Below are positions 1 through 8,412 of a DNA stretch of 64,000 nt, one piece after another. Origin of the DNA: Streptomyces sp. yr375 (GTDB lineage Bacteria > Actinomycetota > Actinomycetes > Streptomycetales > Streptomycetaceae); assembly GCF_900110755.1 (NCBI RefSeq), contig NZ_FOFF01000002.1, positions 1 to 64,000 of the forward strand, written 5' to 3'. The notes beneath the pieces were generated by a model. That model saw only the letters and a program-made list of their open reading frames with translations, did no database searches and was not told where the DNA came from. Each line of letters opens with the position of its first letter. The stretch's first letter is position 1. The translations under genes and the position numbers were made by a program.

Positions 1-138
1 AGCCTGCTTCGAGATGAGTATTCCCACCCCCTTTGAGGGGTTAAGGCTCCCAGTAGACGACTGGGTTGATAGGCCGGATGTGGAAGCCCAGTAATGGGTG
101 AAGCTGACTGGTACTAATAGGCCGAGGGCTTGTCCTCA
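1..138 (+). rRNA. rrl: 23S ribosomal RNA, 3' end (partial)
   Basis: The first ~138 bases are the 3' end of 23S rRNA: the sequence contains the conserved domain VI stretch gaagctgactggtactaat followed by the terminal ggccgagggcttgtcctc. The gene begins upstream of the window. The exact 3' end is estimated by analogy with other Streptomyces operons. It is followed by an ~90-nt spacer and 5S rRNA, the usual rrn order. Confidence 0.95.
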
Positions 139-227
139 GTTGCTCGCGTCCACTGTGTTGGTTCTGAAACCACGAACGGCCCCACACCTATTGGTCACGG
201 TGTGGTGCGGCTGGACAGTTTCATAGT

Positions 228-347
228 GTTTCGGTGGTCATAGCGTGAGGGAAACGCCCGGTTACATTCCGAACCCGGAAGCTAAGCCTTACAGCGCCGA
301 TGGTACTGCAGGGGGGACCCTGTGGGAGAGTAGGACACCGCCGAACT
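228..347 (+). rRNA. rrf: 5S ribosomal RNA
   Basis: A 120-nt sequence starting gtttcggtggtcatagcg and ending gacaccgccgaact, whose ends pair (cggtgg / ccgcc), with the conserved loop cattccgaacccggaag. Length and motifs are those of actinobacterial 5S rRNA. It is the last gene of the rrn operon, just upstream of a strong terminator. Confidence 0.96.
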
Positions 348-354
348 CCTTTTA

Positions 355-399
355 GAGCTCTGGCTCTTGGGCATACAGCCCGAGAGCCAGAGCTTTTTT
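355..399 (+). terminator. Rho-independent terminator of the rrn operon
   Basis: A 15-bp stem (357-371 with 379-393, one G-U pair) closes a 7-nt loop (catacag) and is followed by six T residues at 394-399. It lies 8 nt after 5S rRNA. It ends rRNA transcription just before the phosphatidyltransferase gene. Confidence 0.95.
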
Positions 400-455
400 G
401 CGTTGGGGTATGGTCAGGGGGCATCGTTGGCTCATTTCCTACTGGAGGCCCCCGG

Positions 456-1064
456 GTGGAGGTCCAAGAGACCCGTGTCCAGACAAACCGGGTCCTCACC
501 ATCCCGAACATCCTCAGCATGGCGCGTCTCGTCGGCGTGCCCCTGTTCCTGTGGCTGATTCTCCGGCCCGAGTTCGGAGGCCCGCAGAGTGACGGCTGGG
601 CTCTTCTCGTGCTGGCTTTCAGCGGGGTCAGTGACTATCTGGACGGCATGCTCGCGCGGCGCTGGAACCAGATCAGCAGCCTCGGCCGGCTCCTCGACCC
701 GGCTGCCGACCGGCTCTACATTCTCTCGACATTGGTCGGTCTCACCTGGCGGGAGATTCTGCCTATCTGGTTGACCGCTGTACTTCTTGCGCGTGAGCTG
801 GTTCTGCTGGTGATGGTGGGCATCCTCAGGCGACACGGCTATCCGCCGCCGCAGGTGAACTTCCTGGGGAAGGCGGCCACCTTCAACCTCATGTACGCCT
901 TCCCGCTGCTTCTGCTCAGTGACGGGAGTGGCTGGCTGGCGTCACTCGCTGCGATTTTCGGATGGGCGTTCGCCGGATGGGGTACAACGCTCTACTGGTG
1001 GGCAGGAGTCCTCTACGTGGTACAGGTCCGCCGTATCGTTCGTGCGGACGCCATGGCCGACTGA
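456..1064 (+). CDS. CDP-alcohol phosphatidyltransferase, integral membrane
   Basis: A 202-aa membrane enzyme that transfers a phosphoalcohol from CDP-alcohol, as in phospholipid synthesis. The signature D-G-x2-A-R-x8-G-x3-D-x3-D is complete (DGMLARRW...GRLLDPAADR, about residues 54-77), supplying the metal/CDP-binding aspartates. Hydrophobic segments flank it and continue to the C-terminus. The GTG at 456 is chosen because GGAGG at 444-448 sits 7 nt upstream; an in-frame extension to 300 would run into 5S rRNA. The neighbours (GDP-mannose enzyme, DUF881, Sbp) match the pgsA2-Rv1823-Rv1824-Rv1825 order of Mycobacterium, so this is the PgsA2-like paralogue. Its precise alcohol substrate cannot be told from sequence. 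Confidence 0.9.
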   Translation: MEVQETRVQTNRVLTIPNILSMARLVGVPLFLWLILRPEFGGPQSDGWALLVLAFSGVSDYLDGMLARRWNQISSLGRLLDPAADRLYILSTLVGLTWREILPIWLTAVLLARELVLLVMVGILRRHGYPPPQVNFLGKAATFNLMYAFPLLLLSDGSGWLASLAAIFGWAFAGWGTTLYWWAGVLYVVQVRRIVRADAMAD

Positions 1065-1179
1065 GCTCGCCGATTGGCAGTAGTAGCAGTGGCTCGATGG
1101 CCCGCGGCAGAAAAGTGCGGGACAATCTGGACGGGTGAAGTCGGCTAGACCGTCGTCTCTTTAGGAGGACGCTTCCGAC

Positions 1180-3675
1180 ATGAAGGCCGTCGTGATGGCC
1201 GGAGGCGAAGGCACACGCCTTCGCCCCATGACCTCAAGTATGCCCAAGCCGCTCCTGCCGGTGGTCAACCGGCCGATCATGGAGCACGTGCTGAGGCTGC
1301 TCAAAAGGCATGGGCTCAACGAGACCGTCGTAACTGTCCAGTTCCTGGCGTCGTTGGTCAAGAACTACTTTGGCGACGGCGAAGAGCTCGGAATGGAGCT
1401 CAGCTATGCCAATGAGGAGAAGCCGCTAGGTACCGCCGGGAGTGTGAAGAACGCTGAGGAGGCGTTGAAGGACGACACCTTCCTCGTCATCTCCGGTGAT
1501 GCCCTCACCGACTTCGACCTCACCGAGCTGATCAGCTTCCACAAGGAAAAAGGCGCGCTGGTCACCGTCTGCTTGACGCGGGTGCCCAATCCCTTGGAAT
1601 TCGGCATCACCATCGTCGACGAAGAGGGCAAGGTCGAGCGTTTCCTGGAGAAACCCACCTGGGGCCAGGTGTTCTCCGACACCGTGAACACGGGCATCTA
1701 CGTCATGGAGCCCGAGGTCTTCGACTACGTCGAGGCCGATGTGTCCGTCGACTGGTCGGGCGATGTCTTCCCGCAGTTGATGAAGGAAGGCAAGCCGATC
1801 TACGGGTTCATCGCCGAGGGCTACTGGGAGGACGTCGGCACGCACGAGAGCTACGTGAAGGCCCAGGCCGACGTGCTGGAGGGCAAGGTCGACGTCGAGA
1901 TCGACGGCTTCGAGATCTCCCCGGGCGTCTGGGTGGCCGAAGGCGCCGAAGTGCATCCCGATGCCGTACTGCGCGGGCCCCTGTACATCGGGGACTACGC
2001 GAAGGTCGAGGCCGGCGCCGAAATCCGCGAGCACACCGTCGTCGGATCCAACGTCGTCGTGAAGAGCGGGGCCTTTCTGCACAAGGCCGTCGTGCACGAC
2101 AACGTGTACGTCGGGCAGCACAGCAATCTGCGGGGCTGTGTCGTCGGAAAGAACACCGACATCATGCGGGCTGCCCGGATCGAGGACGGCGCCGTCATCG
2201 GGGACGAATGCCTGATCGGTGAAGAATCGATCGTGCAGGGGAATGTGCGGGTCTATCCCTTCAAGACCATCGAAGCCGGCGCGTTCGTCAATACGTCGGT
2301 GATCTGGGAGTCGAGGGGACAGGCGCACCTCTTCGGCGCTCGCGGGGTGTCCGGAATCCTGAACGTCGAGATCACGCCCGAGCTGGCCGTGCGTCTCGCC
2401 GGGGCCTACGCCACGACGCTCAAGAAGGGGGCCACCGTCACCACGGCCCGGGACCACTCCCGTGGCGCCCGTGCGCTGAAGCGGGCCGTCATCTCCGCGC
2501 TCCAGGCCAGTGCGATCGACGTACGCGACCTGGAGAACGTACCGCTGCCCGTGGCGCGGCAGCAGACCGCGCGGGGGAGTGCCGGCGGGATCATGATCCG
2601 GACCTCGCCCGGGGTGCCGGACTCCGTGGACATCATGTTCTTCGACGGGCAGGGCGCGGACCTGTCGCAGGGCAGTCAGCGCAAGCTGGACCGGGTGTTC
2701 GCGCGGCAGGAGTACCGGCGGGCGTTCCCGGGAGAGATCGGGGACCTGCATTTCCCGGCCAGCGTCTTCGACTCGTACACCGGGTCGCTGCTGCGGAACG
2801 TGGACACGACCGGGATCTCCGAGTCCGGGCTCAAGGTCGTGGTGGACGCCTCGAACGGCAGCGCCGGACTGGTGTTGCCGAGTCTCCTCGGGAAGCTCGG
2901 GGTGGACTCGCTGACCATCAACCCCGGTCTGAACGAGGCCAGACCCACGGAGACGGGTGATCAGCGGCGCTCCGGGCTCGTACGGCTCGGGGAGATCGTG
3001 GCCTCGTCGCGGGCCGCGTTCGGTGTGCGGTTCGACCCGGTGGGTGAACGGCTCTCCCTCGTTGACGAGAAGGGCCGGATCATCGAGGACGACCGGGCGC
3101 TCCTCGTGCTGCTCGACCTGGTGGCCGCCGAGCGGCGCAGCGGGCGGGTGGCGCTGCCGGTGACCACGACGAGGATCGCCGAGCAGGTGGCGGCGTATCA
3201 CGGGACGCAGGTCGAGTGGACGACGACCTCGCCCGACGACCTCACGCGGGTCGGGCGGGACGAGACGACCATCTTCGGCGGCGACGGCAAGGGCGGGTTC
3301 ATCGTCCCGGAGTTCAGCAGTGTCTTCGACGGTACGGCGGCCTTCGTGCGGCTGATCGGGCTGGTGGCGCGGACGCAGCTCACCCTCAGCCAGATCGACG
3401 CGCGGATTCCGCGGGCGCACGTCCTGAAGCGGGATCTGGCGACCCCGTGGGCCGTCAAGGGACTCGTGATGCGGCGGGTCGTCGAGGCGGCCGGAGACCG
3501 CTTCGTGGACACCACCGACGGTGTTCGGGTGGTGGAGACGGATGGGCGTTGGGTGATGGTGCTGCCCGACCCGGCCGAGGCCGTCACCCATCTGTGGGCG
3601 GAGGGGCCGGACGACGCGTCCGCGCAGGCTCTGCTCGACGAGTGGTCGTCGGTCGTGGACAGCGCCGGACGCTGA
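1180..3675 (+). CDS. Mannose-1-phosphate guanylyltransferase with degenerate phosphomannomutase-like C-terminus
   Basis: An 831-aa protein. Residues 1-235 are a nucleotidyltransferase that makes GDP-mannose or a related NDP-sugar: N-terminal [13 protein letters not shown] and MPKPLLPV are the nucleotide-binding signature and substrate lysine region. Residues ~245-370 are left-handed beta-helix hexapeptide repeats. Residues ~380-831 have the phosphohexomutase fold, but the phosphoserine loop (normally TASHNP) reads RTSPGVPD and the metal loop (normally DGDxDR) reads DPVGER, so mutase activity is doubtful. AGGAGG at 1163-1168 precedes the ATG. It probably supplies GDP-mannose for mannolipids or protein O-mannosylation; the adjacent lipid synthase gene fits an envelope role. 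Confidence 0.88.
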   Translation: MKAVVMAGGEGTRLRPMTSSMPKPLLPVVNRPIMEHVLRLLKRHGLNETVVTVQFLASLVKNYFGDGEELGMELSYANEEKPLGTAGSVKNAEEALKDDTFLVISGDALTDFDLTELISFHKEKGALVTVCLTRVPNPLEFGITIVDEEGKVERFLEKPTWGQVFSDTVNTGIYVMEPEVFDYVEADVSVDWSGDVFPQLMKEGKPIYGFIAEGYWEDVGTHESYVKAQADVLEGKVDVEIDGFEISPGVWVAEGAEVHPDAVLRGPLYIGDYAKVEAGAEIREHTVVGSNVVVKSGAFLHKAVVHDNVYVGQHSNLRGCVVGKNTDIMRAARIEDGAVIGDECLIGEESIVQGNVRVYPFKTIEAGAFVNTSVIWESRGQAHLFGARGVSGILNVEITPELAVRLAGAYATTLKKGATVTTARDHSRGARALKRAVISALQASAIDVRDLENVPLPVARQQTARGSAGGIMIRTSPGVPDSVDIMFFDGQGADLSQGSQRKLDRVFARQEYRRAFPGEIGDLHFPASVFDSYTGSLLRNVDTTGISESGLKVVVDASNGSAGLVLPSLLGKLGVDSLTINPGLNEARPTETGDQRRSGLVRLGEIVASSRAAFGVRFDPVGERLSLVDEKGRIIEDDRALLVLLDLVAAERRSGRVALPVTTTRIAEQVAAYHGTQVEWTTTSPDDLTRVGRDETTIFGGDGKGGFIVPEFSSVFDGTAAFVRLIGLVARTQLTLSQIDARIPRAHVLKRDLATPWAVKGLVMRRVVEAAGDRFVDTTDGVRVVETDGRWVMVLPDPAEAVTHLWAEGPDDASAQALLDEWSSVVDSAGR

Positions 3676-3772
3676 ACCACGCGCACGCGCGCGTGCCGGA
3701 CAGGTGTCCCCCAGGGGGCCTGTCCGGCACGCCGGTGGGGCCATTCGGAGGTACTGGGCGCGACGTGCGACG

Positions 3773-4678
3773 ATGAGCGGCATGCCGCAGCCGCCCCCCG
3801 TTCGGAGCACACCCGCGCGCGCGTCGCGCCCGGACGCGTCCATGTCGCTGCTCACCAACGTCATGGACCACAGCCTCGACGACGGGTATGCCGAGGCCGC
3901 CGCCCGTAAGCGGGCCGAAGGCGCGGGCGGGCTGCCCAGGACGGTGCGGGCGAAGCTCGGTCTCGCCGGCGGGCTGGTGCTCGCGGCCCTCGTGGTCACC
4001 GTGGGTGCGGCGCAGGCGCGGGTGGCGGCTCCGGTCGTCGCCAAGGAGCGTGAGGAGCTGATCGACCGCATCGACAGCGAGACCAAGGCGGCCGACGCGC
4101 TCGAGAGCACCGTCGACAAGCTGCGCGACGACGTGAGCGCCCGGCAGCAGCAGGCGCTCAAGCAGAGCGGCGGCAGCGACCAGGCGGACCTGGTGGGCAT
4201 CCTGTCGGGTGCCGTCGAGGTGCACGGCCCAGGCGTCAAACTGGTGGTGGACGACGCCAAGGAGGCCACCACGGGCGGTGACGGCGACCCGCGTGAGACC
4301 TCCGGTTTCTCCGACACCGGGCGGGTCCGGGACCGTGACATGCAGCGCGTGGTCAACGGACTGTGGGCGTCGGGTGCCGAGGCCGTCTCGATCAACGGAC
4401 AGCGGCTGACGGCGCTGTCGGCGATCAGGGCCGCGGGGGACGCGATACTGGTCGACAACAAGCCGCTGGTGCCGCCGTACACGGTGCTCGCGGTGGGGGA
4501 CGGGAAAAACCTCAGCACCCGGTTCCAGAACAGTGCCGACGGGCTGTATCTCAACGCCCTACAGGAGAACTACGGCATCCGGACGGCCATCTCCGTGGTG
4601 GACGACGTCCGGCTGCCCGCCGCACCGAGTGTGATCGTACGTACAGCACAGCCGAGAACTGAGAAGGACGCATCGTGA
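3773..4678 (+). CDS. DUF881 family membrane-anchored protein (first copy)
   Basis: About 301 aa. After a ~60-aa cytoplasmic N-terminus there is one transmembrane segment (GLVLAALVVTVGAAQ), a charged coiled coil (KEREELIDRIDSETKAADAL onward), then the extracytoplasmic DUF881 domain, including GAEAVSINGQRL. The family is of unknown function; copies sit beside Sbp and ftsAZ in Firmicutes (ylxW/ylxX) and beside pgsA2 in actinobacteria. ATG 3773 is a moderate-confidence start; ATG 3782 or an internal Met are alternatives because no clear Shine-Dalgarno is seen. The stop overlaps the next gene's GTG, so translation is coupled. Confidence 0.85.
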   Translation: MSGMPQPPPVRSTPARASRPDASMSLLTNVMDHSLDDGYAEAAARKRAEGAGGLPRTVRAKLGLAGGLVLAALVVTVGAAQARVAAPVVAKEREELIDRIDSETKAADALESTVDKLRDDVSARQQQALKQSGGSDQADLVGILSGAVEVHGPGVKLVVDDAKEATTGGDGDPRETSGFSDTGRVRDRDMQRVVNGLWASGAEAVSINGQRLTALSAIRAAGDAILVDNKPLVPPYTVLAVGDGKNLSTRFQNSADGLYLNALQENYGIRTAISVVDDVRLPAAPSVIVRTAQPRTEKDAS

Positions 4679-5007
4679 TCGCCGTACTGGGCCTCGTCGT
4701 GGGAGTCGTGGCGGGCCTGTTGGTCCAGCCGGAGATTCCGGCAGCCGTCGTGCCTTATCTGCCGATCGCCGTGGTGGCGGCGCTGGACGCCGTGTTCGGC
4801 GGGCTGCGGGCCATGCTCGACGGGATCTTCGACGACAAGGTGTTCGTGGTGTCGTTCCTGTCGAACGTGGTCGTGGCCGCCCTGATCGTGTTCCTGGGCG
4901 ACGAGTTGGGCGTGGGGTCGCAACTGTCCACGGGTGTGGTGGTCGTCCTCGGTATCCGGATCTTCTCCAACGCCGCGGCGATCCGTCGGCACGTCTTCCG
5001 GGCGTGA
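4675..5007 (+). CDS. sbp: Small basic protein (Sbp, DUF1290)
   Basis: A 110-aa integral membrane protein of the DUF1290/Sbp family. It has about three hydrophobic helices (MIAVLGLVVGVVAGLLV; VPYLPIAVVAALDAVFGG; SNVVVAALIVFLGDELG) and a conserved basic tail (NAAAIRRHVFRA). The GTG start overlaps the preceding TGA (GTGA), giving translational coupling. In Bacillus the homologue lies just upstream of ftsAZ; here it is sandwiched between two DUF881 genes, as in Mycobacterium. The biochemical role is unknown. Confidence 0.88.
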   Translation: MIAVLGLVVGVVAGLLVQPEIPAAVVPYLPIAVVAALDAVFGGLRAMLDGIFDDKVFVVSFLSNVVVAALIVFLGDELGVGSQLSTGVVVVLGIRIFSNAAAIRRHVFRA

Positions 5008-5012
5008 GGCCG

Positions 5013-5846
5013 ATGAGCAATCAGGATGAGGCGCCCGAGAACAGGCTGCGCAAGGAGCTGCCCGAGGAGGTGCCCGTGACGCCGTCCGTGGGCGACGGGG
5101 CCGAGGAGTCGGCCGCGCCCGTGCTGACCGGTCGGCAGCGGCTGGTGCAGGGGCTCTGGCCGCCGCGCGTGTCGCGGGCCCAACTCATCGTGGCCCTGCT
5201 GCTGTTCGGTCTCGGCTTCGGCCTGGCCGTCCAGGTCGCCTCCAACAGCGACAGCGGAAACGCCCTGCGCGGCGCACGTCAGGAGGATCTTGTGCGCATC
5301 CTCGATGAACTGGACGACCGCAGTCAGCGTCTTGAGGACGAGAAGCAGGGCCTCGAGAAGCAGCAGCAGGAGCTGGAGAACAGCTCCGACCAGGCCGAGG
5401 AGGCCCGTAAGCAGACGGTCGAGAAGGAGAAGCAACTCGGCATTCTGGCGGGCACGGTGGCCGCGCAGGGGCCCGGCATCACGATGACCATCGAGGACAC
5501 GAAGGGGACGGTCAAGGCGGACATGCTGCTCGACGCCATCCAGGAGCTGCGCGCGGCCGGGGCCGAGGCGATCCAGGTGAACGGTGTGCGGGTGGTCGCC
5601 GGCACGTACCTGACGGATTCCGGCAAGAGCGTGAGCGTCGACGGGAACAAGATCAACGCGCCCTTTCGTTTCAAGGTCATCGGTAACCCGCAGGACCTCG
5701 AGCCGGCTCTGAACATCCCTGGAGGCGTGGTGCAGAATCTCGAGAAGGAGCAGGCCACCGTGACCGTCGAGCGGTCGGACAAGATCGTTGTGGACGCCTT
5801 GCGAGCGGCGAAGCAGCCTGACTACGCTCGGTCGTCGGCGCAGTGA
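5013..5846 (+). CDS. DUF881 family membrane-anchored protein (second copy)
   Basis: About 277 aa: acidic N-terminal ~50 residues, one transmembrane helix (LIVALLLFGLGFGLAVQVA), a Glu/Gln-rich coiled coil (about residues 95-140) and a C-terminal DUF881 domain with GAEAIQVNGVRVVAG, the same core seen in the first copy. ATG 5013 is used; a GTG at 5004 that overlaps the Sbp stop as GTGA is a real alternative and would add three residues. The three genes form a tight operon. The paired DUF881 proteins may act as a membrane complex with Sbp (inference). Confidence 0.85.
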   Translation: MSNQDEAPENRLRKELPEEVPVTPSVGDGAEESAAPVLTGRQRLVQGLWPPRVSRAQLIVALLLFGLGFGLAVQVASNSDSGNALRGARQEDLVRILDELDDRSQRLEDEKQGLEKQQQELENSSDQAEEARKQTVEKEKQLGILAGTVAAQGPGITMTIEDTKGTVKADMLLDAIQELRAAGAEAIQVNGVRVVAGTYLTDSGKSVSVDGNKINAPFRFKVIGNPQDLEPALNIPGGVVQNLEKEQATVTVERSDKIVVDALRAAKQPDYARSSAQ

Positions 5847-6036
5847 ACCGGGGGTGCATGGGGGGCGTCAGGCAGGGGCATGAGGTTGCGGGGGGTCGAC
5901 GCACCGATCGGGTGGTGCGTGGTGGAAACTGTCTGGTGGACATGGACGTTGTGAAGGTGTCCGGGTCGGCCGGTGTAATCAGTCAGGGTTCGTCCTGCCC
6001 CACGGGCGGGTCTGTTTCGGTCAAGGGGAATCGCCC

Positions 6037-6813
6037 GTGAAGTTGTTTGCGAAGTTGTTCGGCAAGAGCGCGCGAGAGGGCAGCGACAACGCGACCGCTC
6101 GTCATCGCGCACAGCCCGACGCAGAGGGTCAGCGGCCGCTGTTCAGGGACCAGGTGGACGGTCCGGGCGGCGATGTCTCCGGAGGTCAGGGTGGAGCGTC
6201 GGTTGACCCTGCGCAGTCCGGCGGCATAGGTTTCGGCCAACCGTCAACCTCAAGTACGGGTGGAGGGTTTTCCCCTATGTCGGCCCTGGTGTGCACGAGG
6301 TGCGGCAACCGCAATGCGGAGAACAGCCGCTTCTGCTCCAACTGCGGCGCGCCGCTGCGTCCCGGGCTGACGCCCGAGCGGGCGTCGGAGACGACCTCCA
6401 CGATCTCCATCTCCGGTCTCGAGGCGTACGACGCCGAGGTCACCGGCCAGACGCAGTTGCCCGCGCTCTCGCCCGAGGCGCAGGCCGCGGTCGACGCGCT
6501 GCCGCTGGGTTCGGCGCTGCTGGTCGTGCGCCGCGGTCCGAACTCGGGCAGCCGCTTCCTGCTGGACGGCGACCTGACCACGGCCGGCCGGCACCCGCAG
6601 AGCGACATCTTCCTCGACGACGTGACGGTCTCGCGTCGCCATGTGGAGTTCCGGCGCAACCCGGACGGCACGTTCAGGGTGGCGGACGTCGGCAGTCTGA
6701 ACGGCACGTACGTCAACCGGGAGCGGATCGACGAGGTCGCTCTGTCGAACGGTGACGAGGTGCAGATCGGCAAGTACCGGCTGGTTTTCTACGCGAGCCA
6801 GCGGGGCTACTGA
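6037..6813 (+). CDS. garA: GarA-like FHA domain protein with N-terminal zinc ribbon
   Basis: A 258-aa soluble protein. Residues ~86-104 form a zinc ribbon (CxxC at CTRC, then FCSNC). Next comes the conserved SETTSTIS segment (~117-124), which matches the ETTS phosphorylation motif of mycobacterial GarA/OdhI. Residues ~165-250 are an FHA domain with GRHPQSDIFLDD, SRRHVEF and LNGTYVN. In mycobacteria GarA is phosphorylated by PknB/PknG and controls 2-oxoglutarate dehydrogenase and glutamate dehydrogenase. Gene order (garA, merR, nuclease, merR, gcvP) supports orthology. The ~85-residue Gly/Ser-rich leader and zinc ribbon are extra relative to the ~160-aa mycobacterial protein. gcvH, next to garA in mycobacteria, is absent here. 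Confidence 0.85.
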   Translation: MKLFAKLFGKSAREGSDNATARHRAQPDAEGQRPLFRDQVDGPGGDVSGGQGGASVDPAQSGGIGFGQPSTSSTGGGFSPMSALVCTRCGNRNAENSRFCSNCGAPLRPGLTPERASETTSTISISGLEAYDAEVTGQTQLPALSPEAQAAVDALPLGSALLVVRRGPNSGSRFLLDGDLTTAGRHPQSDIFLDDVTVSRRHVEFRRNPDGTFRVADVGSLNGTYVNRERIDEVALSNGDEVQIGKYRLVFYASQRGY

Positions 6814-6856
6814 CCCTCCCCCGGGCGCCGTCCGGGGGGACCCCCAGGGAAGGTCC

Positions 6857-7594
6857 ATGCTTCGAACACCGAGGGGCGGTGCCGGACAGGGCACCGCCGC
6901 CGCGGACGGTGGTCCGATGAGCATCGGCACCGTGCTGAACGCGCTGCGTGACGAGTTCCCCGAAGTCACCATCTCCAAGATCCGTTTCCTGGAGTCGGAG
7001 GGGCTCATCGAGCCGCAGCGGACCCCTTCGGGGTACCGCAAGTTCAGCGCGGAGGACGTCGAGCGCCTCGGTCACGTACTGAGGATGCAGCGGGACCACT
7101 ACCTGCCGCTCAAGGTCATCCGCGAGCACTTGGACGCCATGGAGCGCGGCGAGGCCGCGCCGTTGCCGACCGTGGGCCGACAGCGGGACGGTGAGGCGGT
7201 GCTGGAGGTCTCGGACACGCCCACCGTCGCCCGGATCGGCCGGTCCGAGCTGCTGGCGGCCGCGGGGATCGGTGAGCCCGAGCTCGTGGAGTGGGAGTCG
7301 TACGGGCTCGTCGTGCCGCTGGAGGACGGGGTCTATGACGCCGAGGCGGCCACGGTGGCCGCCCTGGTGGCCGAGCTGGGCAGGTTCGGGATCGAGCCCC
7401 GGCATCTGCGGGTGATGAAGGCCGCGGCCGACCGTGAGGCCGGGCTCGTGGACCAGGTGGTGGCCCCGCTCAGGCGGCACCGCAATCCGCAGACCAGGGC
7501 CCATGCGGAGGCCCGTACGAAGGAGCTCGCGGGGCTCACGGTCGCGCTGCACGCGGCCTTGGTGCAGACGGCGCTCGGGGTACGGCTGCCCTGA
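6857..7594 (+). CDS. MerR family transcriptional regulator (Rv1828-like)
   Basis: A 245-aa MerR protein. The winged helix-turn-helix is at about residues 20-90 (SIGTVLNALRDEFPEVTISK, RFLESEGLIEPQRTPSGYR), with the typical F-E/L-E-G-L-I wing and the RxDxYLPL start of the dimerisation helix; the C-terminal ~130 residues are a ligand or oligomerisation domain without metal-binding cysteines. ATG 6857 is preceded by aggga-agg. It lies between garA and the bifunctional nuclease as Rv1828 does in M. tuberculosis. Ligand and targets are unknown. Confidence 0.87.
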   Translation: MLRTPRGGAGQGTAAADGGPMSIGTVLNALRDEFPEVTISKIRFLESEGLIEPQRTPSGYRKFSAEDVERLGHVLRMQRDHYLPLKVIREHLDAMERGEAAPLPTVGRQRDGEAVLEVSDTPTVARIGRSELLAAAGIGEPELVEWESYGLVVPLEDGVYDAEAATVAALVAELGRFGIEPRHLRVMKAAADREAGLVDQVVAPLRRHRNPQTRAHAEARTKELAGLTVALHAALVQTALGVRLP

Positions 7595-7666
7595 GCGGGG
7601 TGGTTCGCCCTTGGCGGATCGGTCGCCCGTTCCCGGCCCGACTACCCAAACGTCCCGGGCACGGCC

Positions 7667-7672
7667 TAGGGT
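7667..7672 (+). promoter_or_regulatory. -10 box for a leaderless transcript of the nuclease gene
   Basis: TAGGGT lies 6 nt before the GTG start at 7679, the geometry of Streptomyces leaderless promoters where transcription starts at the start codon. There is no purine-rich Shine-Dalgarno sequence between. No convincing -35 was seen. Confidence 0.5.
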
Positions 7673-7678
7673 TGCTGT

Positions 7679-8152
7679 GTGAACGAGCTCGATGTCGTAG
7701 GTGTCCGGGTCGAGATGCCCTCCAACCAACCGATCGTGCTGCTGCGCGAGGTGGGAGGCGACCGTTACCTCCCCATCTGGATCGGACCGGGGGAGGCGAC
7801 GGCGATCGCCTTCGCCCAGCAGGGCATGGCCCCCGCGCGGCCGCTGACTCACGACCTGTTCAAGGACGTGCTGGAGGCCGTCGGCCAGGAGCTCAGCGAG
7901 GTGCGCATCACGGATCTGCGGGAGGGCGTCTTCTACGCGGAGCTGGTCTTCGCCAGCGGGGTCGAGGTGAGCGCGCGGCCGTCCGACGCCATAGCGCTGG
8001 CGCTGCGCACGGGGACGCCGATCTACGGCAGTGACACGGTGCTCGACGACGCGGGGATCGCCATCCCGGACGAGCAGGAGGACGAGGTGGAGAAGTTCCG
8101 CGAGTTCCTCGACCAGATCTCGCCCGAGGACTTCGGCACCAGCAACCAGTAG
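7679..8152 (+). CDS. Bifunctional nuclease family protein (DUF151)
   Basis: A 157-aa protein of the DUF151/bifunctional nuclease family (core residues ~1-130: YLPIWIGPGEATAIA, RPSDAIALALR near the C-terminal half). Family members have been reported to have DNase/RNase activity, and M. tuberculosis Rv1829 occupies the same position between two merR genes. The C-terminus is acidic (DEQEDEVEKFREFLDQI). The start GTG 7679 appears leaderless. Physiological substrate is not known. Confidence 0.88.
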   Translation: MNELDVVGVRVEMPSNQPIVLLREVGGDRYLPIWIGPGEATAIAFAQQGMAPARPLTHDLFKDVLEAVGQELSEVRITDLREGVFYAELVFASGVEVSARPSDAIALALRTGTPIYGSDTVLDDAGIAIPDEQEDEVEKFREFLDQISPEDFGTSNQ

Positions 8153-8326
8153 CCGGCACAGTCGCGTGCTGTGGGCGCGTGACGTGGGCGTCCTGTCGGC
8201 GGGGGCGCCCGCCCAGGTCACGGCAAATGCCAGCGGCGAGTGAGAGCGTCCTACGGCTACTTCTCAGCGCATTCGGCTAGCCTTTCCCCGCGGTGGGGTG
8301 CGGGAAACCACTCCTAGGGTGATTAT

Positions 8327-8382
8327 CACTCGGCGTGCCGAGTGTGGCGATCGTTGACGCACCCCTGGTGACTGCCTACCGT
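8327..8382 (+). promoter_or_regulatory. Promoter with upstream palindrome for the second merR gene
   Basis: A near-consensus housekeeping promoter: TTGACG (8354-8359), 17-bp spacer, TACCGT (8377-8382), which would start transcription about 24 nt before the GTG at 8413. Immediately upstream is a perfect inverted repeat, CACTCGGC-gt-GCCGAGTG (8327-8344). A second -10-like TAGGGT is at 8315-8320. The palindrome is a candidate operator, possibly for the MerR protein itself (inference). Confidence 0.7.
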
Positions 8383-8412
8383 CGAGAAGGCAGGTCAAGG
8401 ACGGAGGTCGGC

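Noticed and set aside
221..520. 99-aa minus frame across 5S rRNA
   Set aside because: Covers a structural RNA gene and a terminator.
1426..4554. 1042-aa open frame on the minus strand opposite the GDP-mannose gene
   Set aside because: It is antisense to two convincing genes, has Arg/Pro/His-rich composition and no domain; a GC-driven shadow frame.
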